From positions 7,420,001-7,484,000 of the forward strand of contig NZ_CP023701.1 of NCBI RefSeq assembly GCF_008704535.1: DNA of 64,000 nucleotides, written 5' to 3'. Below, in pieces: positions 42,328 to 53,886 of this stretch; positions within the stretch are counted from its first letter, which is position 1; each line of letters begins with the position of its first letter. Position numbers and translations under genes: made by a program. The DNA is from Streptomyces subrutilus. GTDB taxonomy: Bacteria; Actinomycetota; Actinomycetes; Streptomycetales; Streptomycetaceae. The notes beneath the pieces were generated by a model. The model saw only the letters and a program-made list of their open reading frames with translations, had not been told where the DNA came from and did not search any database.

Positions 42328-43812
42328 GTGTCGGAGCAGCAGACGATTCACATCGCCGGAGAATGGCGGCCCGCGATCTCGGGGGCGACCCGGGAAGTCC
42401 TCGACCCCGTCGACGCCACCGTGCTCGCCGTGGTCGCCGAGGGCGCCGCCGCGGACACCGACGCGGCCGTCGCCGCCGCCCGGGCCGCGTTCGACGGCGG
42501 AAAGTGGCCGCGGACCCCGGTCGCCGAGCGGGCCGCACTGCTGCGCCGCACCGCGGACCTGCTCGACCGCGACCGCGAGCGGATCGGCCTGCTGGAGAGC
42601 CGGGACGCGGGCAAGACCCTCGAAGAGGGCCGGGTGGACGTGGACTGCGTGGCCGCGGCCTTCCGCTACTTCGCCGACCTCGCCGCGGGCGGCAGCGCCG
42701 GGCGCGTGGTCGACGCGGGCTCGCCGGAGGTGCACAGCGTCGTCGTGCACGAGCCGGTCGGTGTCTGCGCCCTGATCACCCCGTGGAACTATCCGCTGCT
42801 CCAGGCCAGTTGGAAGATCGCCCCGGCCCTCGCCGCGGGCAACACCTTCGTGGTCAAGCCGAGCGAGATCACCCCCCTGACCACCGTCGCCCTCATCGAG
42901 CTGCTGGTGGAGGCCGGACTGCCGGCCGGCGTGGCGAACCTGGTCACCGGCGCCGGCGACCCGGTCGGCGCCCGCCTCGCCGACCACCCCGGGGTCGACC
43001 TCGTCTCCTTCACCGGCGGGCTGACCAGCGGCACCAAGGTCATGCGCGCCGCCGCGGACTCGGTCAAGAAGGTCGCCCTGGAACTGGGCGGCAAGAACCC
43101 GAACGTCGTCTTCGCCGACGCCTGCGCCACCGAGGAGGACTTCGACACCGCCGTCGACCAGGCCCTCAACGCCGCGTTCATCCACAGCGGCCAGGTGTGC
43201 TCCGCCGGTTCGCGGCTGATCGTCGAGGAACCGCTGCGGGAGCGCTTCGTCGCCGAACTCGCCCGGCGCGCGGACCTGATCCGCCTCGGCCGCGGCACCG
43301 ACCCCGGCGTCGAGTGCGGCCCGCTGGTCTCCGCCGCCCAACTCGCCCGCACCGAGGAGTACGTGGCCTCCGCCCTGGCGGAGGGGGCGGTGCTGCGCGC
43401 GGGCGGCCTGCGGCCCGAGGGCCCCGGCTACTTCTACCGGCCGACCGTCCTCGACGGCTGCCACCGCGGGATGCGCGTCGTACGGGAAGAGGTCTTCGGC
43501 CCGGTCCTGACCGTCGAGACCTTCCGCACCGAGGACGAGGCCGTCGCCCTCGCCAACGACACCGAGTACGGACTCGCGGGCGGCGTGTGGACGGCCGACC
43601 CGGGACGGGCCCGCCGCGTGGCCGGCCGGCTGCGCCACGGAACCGTCTGGATCAACGACTTCCACCCCTACCTGCCGCAGGCCGAATGGGGCGGCTTCGG
43701 CAAGTCCGGCATCGGGCGGGAGCTCGGACCGGCCGGACTGGCCGAGTACCAGGAGGCAAAGCACGTGTACCAGAACCTCGCCCCGCGCCCCGTGCGCTGG
43801 TTCGCGGGCTGA
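42328..43812 (+). CDS. betB: Aldehyde dehydrogenase, betaine-aldehyde type
   Basis: This 494-residue NAD(P)+ aldehyde dehydrogenase has a GTG start at 42328 with GGAGG 12 bases upstream; ATG 42274 is possible. Motifs include TPWNYPLLQASWKIAPALAAGN, LELGGKNPNVVF (catalytic Glu), SGQVCSAGSRL (catalytic Cys) and EEVFGPVLTVETF. It oxidises betaine aldehyde to glycine betaine. It is the first gene of an operon with a choline-dehydrogenase-like enzyme and an ABC importer, which supports that substrate over other aldehydes. Confidence 0.88.
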   Translation: MSEQQTIHIAGEWRPAISGATREVLDPVDATVLAVVAEGAAADTDAAVAAARAAFDGGKWPRTPVAERAALLRRTADLLDRDRERIGLLESRDAGKTLEEGRVDVDCVAAAFRYFADLAAGGSAGRVVDAGSPEVHSVVVHEPVGVCALITPWNYPLLQASWKIAPALAAGNTFVVKPSEITPLTTVALIELLVEAGLPAGVANLVTGAGDPVGARLADHPGVDLVSFTGGLTSGTKVMRAAADSVKKVALELGGKNPNVVFADACATEEDFDTAVDQALNAAFIHSGQVCSAGSRLIVEEPLRERFVAELARRADLIRLGRGTDPGVECGPLVSAAQLARTEEYVASALAEGAVLRAGGLRPEGPGYFYRPTVLDGCHRGMRVVREEVFGPVLTVETFRTEDEAVALANDTEYGLAGGVWTADPGRARRVAGRLRHGTVWINDFHPYLPQAEWGGFGKSGIGRELGPAGLAEYQEAKHVYQNLAPRPVRWFAG

Positions 43813-43826
43813 AGGGGGACAACCGG

Positions 43827-45511
43827 ATGACCCAGATGAACGAGACGACCACGGACGCGCAGCACCCGCGGTACGGGCAGCACCCGGACCACGCGACCGA
43901 CCGGGACCGCGCGCCCGCTGCGCCCGCACCCGGCACCAGCCCGGCCGCCGCCGCGCACCAGGAGCCCGGGCCGGCCGCACCCGGCGGATCCGTCACCCTG
44001 GAGTACGACTACGTCGTCGTCGGCGGCGGCACCGCCGGCTCGGTGATCGCCTCCCGCCTCACCGAGGACCCCGACGTCACCGTCGCCGTCATCGAGGGCG
44101 GCCCCAGCGACGTCGACCGCCCCGACGTGCTCACCCTGCGCCGCTGGATGGGCCTGCTCGGCGGCGAGCTGGACTACGACTACCCCACCACCGAGCAGCC
44201 GCGCGGCAATTCGCACATCCGGCACAGCCGGGCCCGCGTCCTCGGCGGCTGCTCCTCCCACAACACCCTCATCGCCTTCAAGCCGCTGCCCTCCGACTGG
44301 GACGAGTGGTCGCGGGCGGGCGCCGACGGGTGGCACGCGGCGGCGATGGAACCGTACTTCGACCGCCTCCTCAACCACATCGTTCCGGTGGCCGAGCAGG
44401 ACCGCAACGCCATCGCCCGCGACTTCGTCGACGCGGCCCGGGCCGCACTCGGCGTCCCCCGGGTCGAGGGCTTCAACCGCAAGCCCTTCCACGAAGGGGC
44501 CGGCTTCTTCGACCTCGCCTACCACCCCGAGGACAACAAGCGCTCCTCGGCCTCGGTGGCCTACCTGCACCCGGTGATGGACCGCCGCCCCAACCTCCGG
44601 ATCCTGCTGGAGACCTGGGCGTACCGCCTCGAACTGGAGGGCACCCGGGCGCGCGGCGTGCACGTACGGGCCCAGGACGGCACCCGCTCCCTGGTCCGGG
44701 CCCGCCGCGAGGTGCTGGTCTGCGCCGGCGCGGTCGACACCCCGCGCCTGCTGCTGCACTCCGGAATCGGACCGCGCGGGGCCCTCGAAGCCCTCGGCAT
44801 CCCCGTCGCCCACGACCTGCCGGGCGTCGGCGAGAACCTGCTCGACCATCCGGAGTCCGTGATCGTCTGGGAGACGGACGGGCCGATACCGGAGAACTCG
44901 GCGATGGACAGCGACGCCGGACTCTTCGTGCGCCGCGACCCCGAATCCCCGGGTCCCGACCTGATGTTCCACTTCTACCAGATCCCCTTCACGGACAACC
45001 CCGAGCGCCTCGGCTACGAACGGCCCGCGCACGGAGTCTCGTTGACCCCGAACATCCCCAAGCCGCGCAGCCGCGGCCGCCTCTACCTGACCAGCCCGGA
45101 CCCCGAGGTCAAACCGGCCCTCGACTTCCGGTACTTCACCGACGAGGACGACTACGACGGCCGCACGCTGGTGGACGGCATCAAGCTGGCCCGCGAGATC
45201 GCCGCGACCCAGCCCCTCGCCGGCTGGCTCAAGCGCGAGGTCTGTCCCGGACCGGAGGTCACCAGCGACGAGGCGCTGAGCAGCTACGCCCGCTCGGTCG
45301 CGCACACCGTCTACCACCCGGCGGGGACCTGCAAGATGGGCGCCGCCGACGACGAGACCGCCGTCGTGGGACCGGACCTCAAGGTCCGCGGCCTCGACGG
45401 CATCCGGATCGCGGACGCGTCCGTCTTCCCGACGATGCCCGCGGTCAACCCGATGATCGGAGTGCTCATGGTCGGCGAGAAGGCCGCCGAACTGCTGGGA
45501 GGCGAGAACCG

Positions 45512-45515
<4 letters not shown>
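43827..45515 (+). CDS. betA: GMC oxidoreductase, choline-dehydrogenase-like
   Basis: This 562-residue FAD enzyme has ATG 43827 behind AAGGGGGA. A 55-residue disordered, His/Pro/Ala-rich extension precedes the FAD motif DYVVVGGGTAGSVIASRL. RVLGGCSSHNTLIAF, TPRLLLHSGIGP, GVGENLLDHPE and C-terminal TVYHPAGTCKMG and MPAVNPMIGVL are GMC signatures, with the catalytic His/Asn in the last two. It oxidises an alcohol, and operon context makes choline to betaine aldehyde the likely reaction. The long N-tail is unusual for BetA. The next gene overlaps its stop. Confidence 0.85.
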
Positions 45516-46615
<1,100 letters not shown>

Positions 46616-46667
46616 GGCGACGACCCCCCTGTACCGTCCCCGCTCCCGGAGCCGGGAGGTGGGGCGC

Positions 46668-48803
46668 GTGACCTCGGCCGCTCCCTCCGTACGCGGACCC
46701 CACGAGCCCGCGGACCCCCGAGACCGGGACGCGAGCCGTCCCGGCCGCACCTCCCACGGCCGCGCCCCCACCGGACCCGGGTCCGCCACCGCGACCGCGA
46801 CCGCCGACCGGGCGCAGGCCGAGAGCCGCCCCGGCCGTTCCGGCGCCGCCGACCCGGCCCCTTCCCCGCAGCGCCCGCTGCTCCGCCACCGCGCCGCCCG
46901 CAAGCTCCTGCCGCTCGCCGTCGTCGCGGCGGCGCTGGTCCCGCTCGCCCTGCTGTTCCCGGGCGCGGGCAGCTGGCCCGCCCCACTGGCCGTCGACCTC
47001 TCCGGACCGCTCGGCAGGGCCGGTGACTGGATCATCGACAACCGCGACAGCCACCCGCTCTTCCTCTACTTCTTCGGCCACGTCAGCAACGCCGTCGTGA
47101 TCTGCGTCCGCGCCGTGTACAGCGTCCTGCTCGCCGCCGGCTGGCTGGGCGTCACCGCCTTCGCCGGCCTGCTCGCCTGGCGTCTCGCCGGCCTGCGGCT
47201 CGCCCTCACCTGCGTCGCCTCGTTCGTGGCCTGCGGACTCCTCGGCATGTGGGTGCCCACCCTGCAGACCCTCGCACTGATGGCCGTCGCGGTCGGCGCG
47301 GCCGTCGTCGTCGGCGCGCTCCTCGGGCTCGCCGCCGGCCTCTCCGCGCGCGCCGACCGCGCCCTGCGCCCCGTCCTCGACACCATGCAGGTCCTGCCCG
47401 CCTTCGCCTACCTGCTCCCCATGGTGCTGGTCTTCGGCATCGGCGTGCCCGCCGCCGTCCTCGCCACCGTCGTCTACGCGGCCCCGCCCATGGCCCGCCT
47501 CACGGCGCTCGGCCTGCGCGAGGCCGACGCCGGAGTGCTGGAGGCCTCCGCCTCGCTCGGCGCCACCGGACGGCAGCGGCTGTTCACCGCACGGCTCCCG
47601 CTCGCGCGCCGACAGCTCCTGCTCGGCGTCAACCAGGCCATCATGACCGGCCTGTCCATGGCCGTCATCGCCTCGGTGATCGGGGCCGGCGGCCTCGGCG
47701 ACCGCGTCTACCAGGCCCTCGCCTCCGTGGACGTCGGCGCCGCGCTCGCCGCGGGCATCCCCATCGTGCTGCTGGCCGTGGTCCTCGACCGCACCGCCGA
47801 TGCCGCCGGCAACCGACTCGGCGCCTCCACGCCGGGTCCGGCGCGCGAACGGAGCCTGCTGCGCCGGGTGTTCGCCGGCTGGTACGGGCGGCTGCTGACC
47901 GTCCTCGCGGCCGTCGCGGCCGCCGTCGCCGGCCGCATCGCGGGCGCCGCCCTGTGGCCCGACTCCTGGCTCGTGCCGATCGCGGAGCCCGTCAACCGGG
48001 CCGTCGCCTGGATGACCGCCCACCTCTACACCGGCGTCCCCGTCATCGGCGGCACCGCCGACTGGGCCGCCCGCTTCACCGGCTGGATCCTGGACCCGAT
48101 GCGCACCGGACTGCAGGCCGCCCCCTGGTGGCTGCTCCTGCTGCTCGCCGGCGCGCTCGCCCTCCTCGTCGGCACCTGGCGCACCGCGCTCACCGCCGTC
48201 CTCGCCCTCGCCGCCATCGGCGTCCTCGGCGTCTGGGAGCCCTCCCTCGACACCCTCTCGCAGGTGCTGGCCGCCGTCGCCGTCACCCTCGTGCTCGGCT
48301 TCGCGATCTCCCTCGTCGCCGCCCGCAGCGCCCGCGCCCAGCGGCTGCTGCGCCCGGTGCTCGACGTGTGCCAGACCATGCCGCAGTTCGTCTACCTCAT
48401 CCCCGTGGTCGCGCTGTTCGGCGTCGGGCGCGCCCCGGCCGCGGCCGCGGCGATCGTGTACGCGCTGCCCGCCGTCATCCGCATCACCACCCAGGGCCTG
48501 GGCGAAGTGAACCCGGCGGCCGTCGAGTCGGCCCGCTCCCTCGGCGCGACCCGCTCGCAGCTGCTGCGGCAGGTGCAACTGCCGCTCGCGCGGCCCGCCC
48601 TGCTGCTCGCCGTCAACCAGGCGGTGGTGCTGGTACTGGCCGTCGTCATCATCGGCGGACTCGTGGGCGGCGGCGCGCTCGGCTACGACGTCGTCCTCGG
48701 CCTCGCCCAGGGCGACCTCGCCACCGGTCTGGTCGCCGGCGCGTCGATCGTCTGCCTCGGCCTGCTGCTCGACCGCGTCACCCAGCCCGCGAAGGAGGCC
48801 TGA
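46668..48803 (+). CDS. Double-length glycine betaine ABC permease
   Basis: This 711-residue protein has a GTG start at 46668, eight bases after GGGAGG; GTG 46659 overlaps the ribosome site. A 75-residue Arg/Pro/Ala-rich N-terminus precedes the first helix. Two copies of the ProW-type permease domain follow. Their EAA-like loops read LREADAGVLEASASLGATGRQRLFTARLPLA and LGEVNPAAVESARSLGATRSQLLRQVQLPLA, one near residue 280 and one near 610. Tandem fusion of two permease domains in one chain is a characteristic actinomycete variant of the betaine importer. Confidence 0.93.
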   Translation: MTSAAPSVRGPHEPADPRDRDASRPGRTSHGRAPTGPGSATATATADRAQAESRPGRSGAADPAPSPQRPLLRHRAARKLLPLAVVAAALVPLALLFPGAGSWPAPLAVDLSGPLGRAGDWIIDNRDSHPLFLYFFGHVSNAVVICVRAVYSVLLAAGWLGVTAFAGLLAWRLAGLRLALTCVASFVACGLLGMWVPTLQTLALMAVAVGAAVVVGALLGLAAGLSARADRALRPVLDTMQVLPAFAYLLPMVLVFGIGVPAAVLATVVYAAPPMARLTALGLREADAGVLEASASLGATGRQRLFTARLPLARRQLLLGVNQAIMTGLSMAVIASVIGAGGLGDRVYQALASVDVGAALAAGIPIVLLAVVLDRTADAAGNRLGASTPGPARERSLLRRVFAGWYGRLLTVLAAVAAAVAGRIAGAALWPDSWLVPIAEPVNRAVAWMTAHLYTGVPVIGGTADWAARFTGWILDPMRTGLQAAPWWLLLLLAGALALLVGTWRTALTAVLALAAIGVLGVWEPSLDTLSQVLAAVAVTLVLGFAISLVAARSARAQRLLRPVLDVCQTMPQFVYLIPVVALFGVGRAPAAAAAIVYALPAVIRITTQGLGEVNPAAVESARSLGATRSQLLRQVQLPLARPALLLAVNQAVVLVLAVVIIGGLVGGGALGYDVVLGLAQGDLATGLVAGASIVCLGLLLDRVTQPAKEA

Positions 48804-48804
48804 G

Positions 48805-49788
48805 ATGCCCGCCCGACACCCCGGAACCGGCCGCACCCGCACGGTGGCCGCCGCCCTCGCCGCGGGCACGGCCCTCGCCGTGCTCACCGGCTGTGGCGCG
48901 GCGGACATGACGCGCCAGTCCTCCCCGTACGCCGCCGCGCGCGGCGCGAAGACCGTCACGCTCTCGGTCCAGTCCTGGGTCGGCGCGCAGGCGAACACCG
49001 CCGTCGCCTCCTACCTGCTCGAACACGAGCTGGGCTACCGCGTGGACACGGTCCAGGTCGACGAGGTCCCCGCCTGGGACGCGCTCAGCCAGGGCCGCGT
49101 CGACGCGATCCTGGAGGACTGGGGCCACCCCGAGCAGGAGAAGCGCTACGTCACGGACAAGAAGACCGTCACCCCGGGCGGCGACCTCGGGGTGACGGGC
49201 CACATCGGCTGGTTCGTCCCCACCTACTTCGCCGAGCGGCACCCCGACGTCACGGACTGGAAGAACCTGGACAGGTACGCGGACCAGCTGCGCACGCCCG
49301 AGAGCCGCGGCAAGGGCCAGCTGATGGACGGCTCGCCGTCGTACGTCACGAACGACAAGGCCCTGGTGAGGAACCTCGACCTGGACTACGAGGTCGTCTT
49401 CGCCGGGTCCGAGGCCGCGCAGATCACCCAGATCAAGCAGTTCGCCAAGGAGGGCAAGCCCTTCCTGACCTACTGGTACAAGCCGCAGTGGCTGTTCGAG
49501 CGGGTGCCGATGACGGAGGTGAAGCTGCCCGAGTACCAGCAGGGCTGCGACGCCGACCCGGAGAAGGTGGCCTGCGGCTATCCGCACACCCCGCTGCGGA
49601 AGTACCTGAACACGCGCTTCGCCGAGTCCGGGGGGAAGGCGGCCGCCTTCCTGAAGAAGTTCCACTGGACCGTGGAGGAGCAGAACGAGGTGTCGCTGAT
49701 GATCGCGGAGGAGAAGCTGCCGCCGGAGCAGGCCGCCGAGAAGTGGGTCGAGCGCAACCGGGCGGTGTGGGAGCCGTGGACCGGCTGA
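48805..49788 (+). CDS. Glycine betaine-binding lipoprotein (ProX/OpuAC type)
   Basis: This 327-residue protein has ATG 48805 behind GAAGGAGG. The signal peptide ends in the lipobox LTGC (Cys at about residue 30). Mature motifs include SVQSWVGAQANTAVASYLLEHELGY, VDAILEDWGHP, TYWYKPQWLFER and tryptophans placed for a betaine cage. It delivers ligand to the preceding permease. It is the last gene before a strong terminator. Specificity (choline versus betaine) is not decidable from motifs alone. Confidence 0.92.
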   Translation: MPARHPGTGRTRTVAAALAAGTALAVLTGCGAADMTRQSSPYAAARGAKTVTLSVQSWVGAQANTAVASYLLEHELGYRVDTVQVDEVPAWDALSQGRVDAILEDWGHPEQEKRYVTDKKTVTPGGDLGVTGHIGWFVPTYFAERHPDVTDWKNLDRYADQLRTPESRGKGQLMDGSPSYVTNDKALVRNLDLDYEVVFAGSEAAQITQIKQFAKEGKPFLTYWYKPQWLFERVPMTEVKLPEYQQGCDADPEKVACGYPHTPLRKYLNTRFAESGGKAAAFLKKFHWTVEEQNEVSLMIAEEKLPPEQAAEKWVERNRAVWEPWTG

Positions 49789-49838
49789 CCCGCTGACCTG
49801 CTGACCCGCGCACCTGCTGCGGGGACCGCACCTGACGC

Positions 49839-49882
49839 GGCCGAGGCCCGCCGCACCCGATCGGGTGCGGCGGGCCTCGGCC
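49839..49882. terminator. 22-bp perfect palindrome terminator
   Basis: GGCCGAGGCCCGCCGCACCC (continuing GA) on the left pairs perfectly with its complement on the right, 22 bases per arm with no separate loop bases. It lies between the lipoprotein gene and the convergent subtilase gene and should stop both. Confidence 0.93.
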
Positions 49883-49895
49883 CTTGGGGCGGGTG

Positions 49896-51110
49896 CTACT
49901 CGGCGGAGATGTTCAGCAGCTTGTTGGGGGTGCCGCCGCTGGGGTTGGTGATCTTTCCGGCGGTGGCACCGGAGGTCAGGGCCTGCGCGACCTGGGCGGG
50001 CGTGGCGTCCTTGTGTCCGGCCAGGTAGAGGGCGGCGGCACCGACCACGTGCGGGGTCGCCATCGAGGTGCCGGAGATGGTCTTCGTGCCGGTGTCGCTG
50101 TCGTTCCAGGCCGAGGTGATGTCGGAGCCCGGGGCGTACAGGTCGACGACCGAACCGAAGTTGGAGAACGAGGACTGGGCGTCGTCCACGGTGCTGGACG
50201 CCACGGTGACGGCCTCGGGGACCCGCGAGGGCGAACCCTGGCCGGCGTCGGCCGACTCGTTGCCCGCCGCGACGGCGAAGGTGACGCCGGAGGCTATCGA
50301 CCGGCGCACCGCCTCGTCGAGCGCCTCATCGGCGCCGCCGCCGAGGCTCATGTTGGCCACCGAGGGACCGCTGTGGTGCTGCGTGACCCAGTCGATGCCC
50401 GCCACGACCTGCTCGGTGGTGCCCGACCCGTTGTCGTCGAGGACACGGACGGCGACGACCTTGGCCTTCTTGGCCACCCCGTGGGAGGTGCCCGCGATGG
50501 TCCCGGCGACGTGCGTGCCGTGGCCGTTGCCGTCGTCCGCGCTGTCGTCGTTGTCCACGGCGTCGAAGCCGTGCTCGGCGCGGCCGCCGAAGTCCTTGTG
50601 GGTGATGCGCACACCGGTGTCGATGACGTAGGCCGTCACGCCGTCACCGCCCGCGTCCGGGTAGGTGTACTTCTCGTCGCCGGCCGTGTCGGCCTGGTCG
50701 ATGCGGTCGAGACCCCAGGAAGGCGGATTCTCCTGCGTGGTGTTGATGGAGAACTTCTTGTTCTGGACGACCTTGCCCACGGTCGGTTCCGCCGCGAGGC
50801 GCTTGGCGTCCTGCTCCGAAAGGCCGGTCGCCGCGAAGCCGTTGACGGCCGAGCCGTACTCGCGGCTCACCTCGCCGCCGTACTTCTTGGCAAGTGCCTT
50901 CTTGTCCGCCGACTTGTCCAGGATGACGATGTAACTGCCGCTCAGCGCGCCGGGTGCGCCGAGGCCGTAGACCGTGCCCTCGGCCGGAGTGGCCGCACCG
51001 GCGAGGGGGGAGAGCAGCATGGTCACGCCCGCTACGGTCGCGGCTCCCGTGATCACGGCCACGATGCGGAATCCGCGGGAACCGGTGCGTGCGTGCTGGT
51101 GAGTTGACAT
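49896..51110 (-). CDS. Secreted subtilisin-like (S8) protease
   Basis: This 404-residue protein has ATG 51110 behind GAGGAGA. A signal peptide (FRIVAVITGAATVAGVTMLLSPLAGAATP) is followed by an I9-like propeptide (YIVILDKSADKKALAKKYGGEV, residues 58-120). The catalytic domain then has Asp in YVIDTGVRITH, His in GNGHGTHVAGT and Ser in ISGTSMATPHVVGA. Oxyanion Asn is in VAAGNESA. It is an extracellular protease made as a zymogen. Its AT-rich leader sits at 51111-51420. Confidence 0.95.
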   Translation of the reverse strand: MSTHQHARTGSRGFRIVAVITGAATVAGVTMLLSPLAGAATPAEGTVYGLGAPGALSGSYIVILDKSADKKALAKKYGGEVSREYGSAVNGFAATGLSEQDAKRLAAEPTVGKVVQNKKFSINTTQENPPSWGLDRIDQADTAGDEKYTYPDAGGDGVTAYVIDTGVRITHKDFGGRAEHGFDAVDNDDSADDGNGHGTHVAGTIAGTSHGVAKKAKVVAVRVLDDNGSGTTEQVVAGIDWVTQHHSGPSVANMSLGGGADEALDEAVRRSIASGVTFAVAAGNESADAGQGSPSRVPEAVTVASSTVDDAQSSFSNFGSVVDLYAPGSDITSAWNDSDTGTKTISGTSMATPHVVGAAALYLAGHKDATPAQVAQALTSGATAGKITNPSGGTPNKLLNISAE

Positions 51111-51420
51111 GAAGAGGGTTCTCCTCGTGTTGACGTGTGGGGCGTCACAGCGTTGTCGCGCAAACCCTCCGGAGGCGAAAGATCTCCGGGAGTTGGTTCG
51201 AAACCCTGACCGATTCGCGGAGGTGATTCAAGGTCACATCGACTCTCGGGGATATTCAACAAGGTTTCTTAAAGGGAACTCCTCGTCCGCTCCCCGGGAC
51301 GGTCACACTCTTCGAACCGTCTCCACGGGATGATCACTTCTCGTGTGCGTTCGCGAATGCCCGGGCGCGCCGACCGTGGGACCCTGGAACCCGGAACCGA
51401 TCGTCGTCGGGCGGACGGGC
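51111..51420. other. 310-base divergent gap with AT-rich leader
   Basis: No gene. Around 51230-51280 the sequence is noticeably AT-rich (GGATATTCAACAAGG, TTTCTTAAAG) in front of the subtilase, so the promoter for that gene probably lies here. No palindromic operator stronger than a few bases was found. The FUSC gene may begin as early as 51343. Confidence 0.4.
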
Positions 51421-53832
51421 ATGGACGGCACAGACGGCAGGGACGCGGCCGCGGAAGCGGAAGCGACGGAGGGCGGCAGCAGGGCCACACGGTCCCGCCG
51501 CCGGTCGCCCGCGCTCACCTCCGGGCCGGTCTCCGCCCGGTCCCGGGCGGCCGCCGCGATCGTCCTGCTGCGGGACGGCACGGGCCCCGTGCCCGCCGCG
51601 GCCCGCCGCTCCGTCCGGGTCACCCTGGCCGCGTGCATCGGCTTCTACGGATTCCTCCACCTGCTGGACCGGCCGACCGCGGCGACGTACGCGCTCTTCG
51701 CGGCCGTCGCACTGGCCGCGCTGGCCCGGATCCCCGGAACCGGCCGCCAGCGGTCCGCCGAACTCGTCAGCGCCCTGCCCGTGGCCTGCGCCCTGGTGAC
51801 CGTCGGCACCCTGCTCGCCGTCCGCACCTGGACCGCTGTGGCCGGCATGCTCCTCATCGGCTTCTGCCTGGCCTTCGGAGCGGCCGGCGGCCCCCGCCCG
51901 GCCGGCACCGCCCCCGGGCTCCAACTGCTCTACATCCTGCCCTGCTTCCCCCCGTACGCCCCCGGCGAACTCGGCGAGCGGCTGCTGGGCACCCTCACGG
52001 GGCTCGTCCTGCTGATCCTCGCCGAGGCGTTCGTCCTGCCCGACCCGCGCGTCCCCTCGTACCGCGACCGGGCCGCCGAGGCCGTCCGGGCCGCCGCCCG
52101 GTGCGCCGCCGTGCTGCGCGAGCCGCCGTACGCCCTGCCCACGGCCGTCTCCGCCCACGCCGCCGCGTCCGCCCAGGCGCTGCGGCCGTCCTCGGTCCCC
52201 GAAGCGGAGCGACCGGCCGGCCCCGGGGTGCGCGAACGCGCGCTGGCCCACACCGGGCTGGCCGCACGGACCCTGCTGTCCCGGCTGCGGGCCCTGCCCG
52301 CCCCGCGTCCGGGCACCCGGCCGGAGGCCGCGGAGCTGCGGCTGACCCGGTCGGTGGAGCGGGCCGCGCGCGAGACGGCCGCGCTCCTCGCCGCGGGCGC
52401 CACGGGGGAGGGGGCGGGAGGGGGAGAGGCGGCCCGCACGCTGCTGCGGGTGCGCGCCGAGAGCGCCGATCACGTGCCCTGCGCCCCCGCCGACCGTCGC
52501 AGGCACGCCGCCCTGCTGGAGGTGGCGGACGCGGCGCTGGTCCTCGGCACCGCCGCGGACATCGCCGTCCGGGGGCGCGGCGCCGTCGGGGACACGGACT
52601 TCGGACGCTTCTGGTACGCCCGCACCGGCACGCTCCGGCTGTGGTGGATCCGGCTCGTGGGCAACGCCGGTCCGCGGTCCGTCCACTTCCAGAACGCGGT
52701 GCGGATCAGCCTGGCGCTCGGCGTGGCCCGCGTCGTGGCCGGGCTCGACTCGCTGCCGCATGGCTTCTGGGCCATGCTCGCGGTCCTCTCGCTGACCCGG
52801 ACCACGGCCGTCCAGACCCGCTCCACGGTCCGCACCGCACTGATCGGCACCTGCATGGGCGCCCTGGCCGCCGGCAGCGTGCTCGCCCTGGCCGGCGAGG
52901 CCAGCACGCTGTACGCGTACCTGCTGCCGCCGCTGATGCTGGTCGCCTTCACCGTGGGACCGGTGCGCGGCGTGGGCTGGGCCCAGGCCATGTTCACCCT
53001 GGTCGTCGCCGTGGTGTTCGCGCAACTGGCACCGGCCACCTGGCAGTTGGCGGAGGTCCGGTTCCTCGACGTACTGATCGGGAGCGTCATCGGCATCGTC
53101 TGCGGGCTGTTCGCGTGGCCCCGCGGGGCCCACGACGAGCTGGGGCGCGCGGTGGCCCGGCTGCTGCGGGCGGCCGCCGCCGATGTCGCGGCCACCACGA
53201 AGGCCGTCAGCTCCGGGGCCGGGCCCCTCCCGGACCGGGACGACGACCCCGGGGTCCAGCACGCGCTGGCGCTCGCCGAGACGGCGTACGCCCAGTACCA
53301 GGGGGAGGCCCAGCGGGCGGCCGGGCCGACGCCGGACTGGCAGGGCGCGCTCATGTCCGGCCACCACGTGCTGTGGGGCGCGCGGCGGGTGCTCACGGCC
53401 GCGGCCGACGGTTCGCCGCCGGACCCGCGGGCGGACGCCCGGCTCAGGGCGTACGGGGCCTGGGTCGCGGAGGGGTTCGCGCTGGCCGCGGCGCGCTTCG
53501 ACGTACCCGAGGGGCCCCGGGCGGAGGCAGGACCGGTGGCCGGGTCGGTGGTCGGACCGGTGGCCGGGTCGGTGGTCGCGGGCGGCGAGGGCGGGCGGGT
53601 CTCCCGGGGCGGGGGAGCGGGTGCGGGCGGGCCGCAGGCCTCGGACTCCGACCTGGACGCGCCCCCGCTCTTCTTCACCACCACGACCTGGCTCGACTCG
53701 CTGACCGTGGACCTGACCCGTATGGCGGCTGCCCACGCGGTCGAGGGACCCGTCCCCCGCGCGGTCCCCGGAAGCGCGCCGGGGCACCGGGCCCGGTCGC
53801 GGGGATCAGCGCCGCCCGGCCCGGACGCCTGA
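51421..53832 (+). CDS. FUSC-family membrane protein
   Basis: This 803-residue protein starts at ATG 51421 (GTG 51343 possible). Membrane helices occupy residues 70-200 (RVTLAACIGFYGFLHLLD, LVSALPVACALVTVGTLLAV) and again 440-560 (FWAMLAVLSLTRTTAVQTRSTVRTALIGTCMGALAAGSVLALAGE). This is the duplicated FUSC/aromatic-acid exporter arrangement. The RS/R loop TRTTAVQTRSTVRTALIGT is the FUSC signature. The C-terminal region has a 24-base DNA repeat giving GPVAGSVV twice (about 53528-53577). Likely an exporter of aromatic compounds; the substrate is unknown. Confidence 0.85.
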   Translation: MDGTDGRDAAAEAEATEGGSRATRSRRRSPALTSGPVSARSRAAAAIVLLRDGTGPVPAAARRSVRVTLAACIGFYGFLHLLDRPTAATYALFAAVALAALARIPGTGRQRSAELVSALPVACALVTVGTLLAVRTWTAVAGMLLIGFCLAFGAAGGPRPAGTAPGLQLLYILPCFPPYAPGELGERLLGTLTGLVLLILAEAFVLPDPRVPSYRDRAAEAVRAAARCAAVLREPPYALPTAVSAHAAASAQALRPSSVPEAERPAGPGVRERALAHTGLAARTLLSRLRALPAPRPGTRPEAAELRLTRSVERAARETAALLAAGATGEGAGGGEAARTLLRVRAESADHVPCAPADRRRHAALLEVADAALVLGTAADIAVRGRGAVGDTDFGRFWYARTGTLRLWWIRLVGNAGPRSVHFQNAVRISLALGVARVVAGLDSLPHGFWAMLAVLSLTRTTAVQTRSTVRTALIGTCMGALAAGSVLALAGEASTLYAYLLPPLMLVAFTVGPVRGVGWAQAMFTLVVAVVFAQLAPATWQLAEVRFLDVLIGSVIGIVCGLFAWPRGAHDELGRAVARLLRAAAADVAATTKAVSSGAGPLPDRDDDPGVQHALALAETAYAQYQGEAQRAAGPTPDWQGALMSGHHVLWGARRVLTAAADGSPPDPRADARLRAYGAWVAEGFALAAARFDVPEGPRAEAGPVAGSVVGPVAGSVVAGGEGGRVSRGGGAGAGGPQASDSDLDAPPLFFTTTTWLDSLTVDLTRMAAAHAVEGPVPRAVPGSAPGHRARSRGSAPPGPDA

Positions 53833-53886
53833 CGCGGGCGCCGACCGGGTGCGGGGTCGGATGATCGGACTGTTATCGTCCGGACC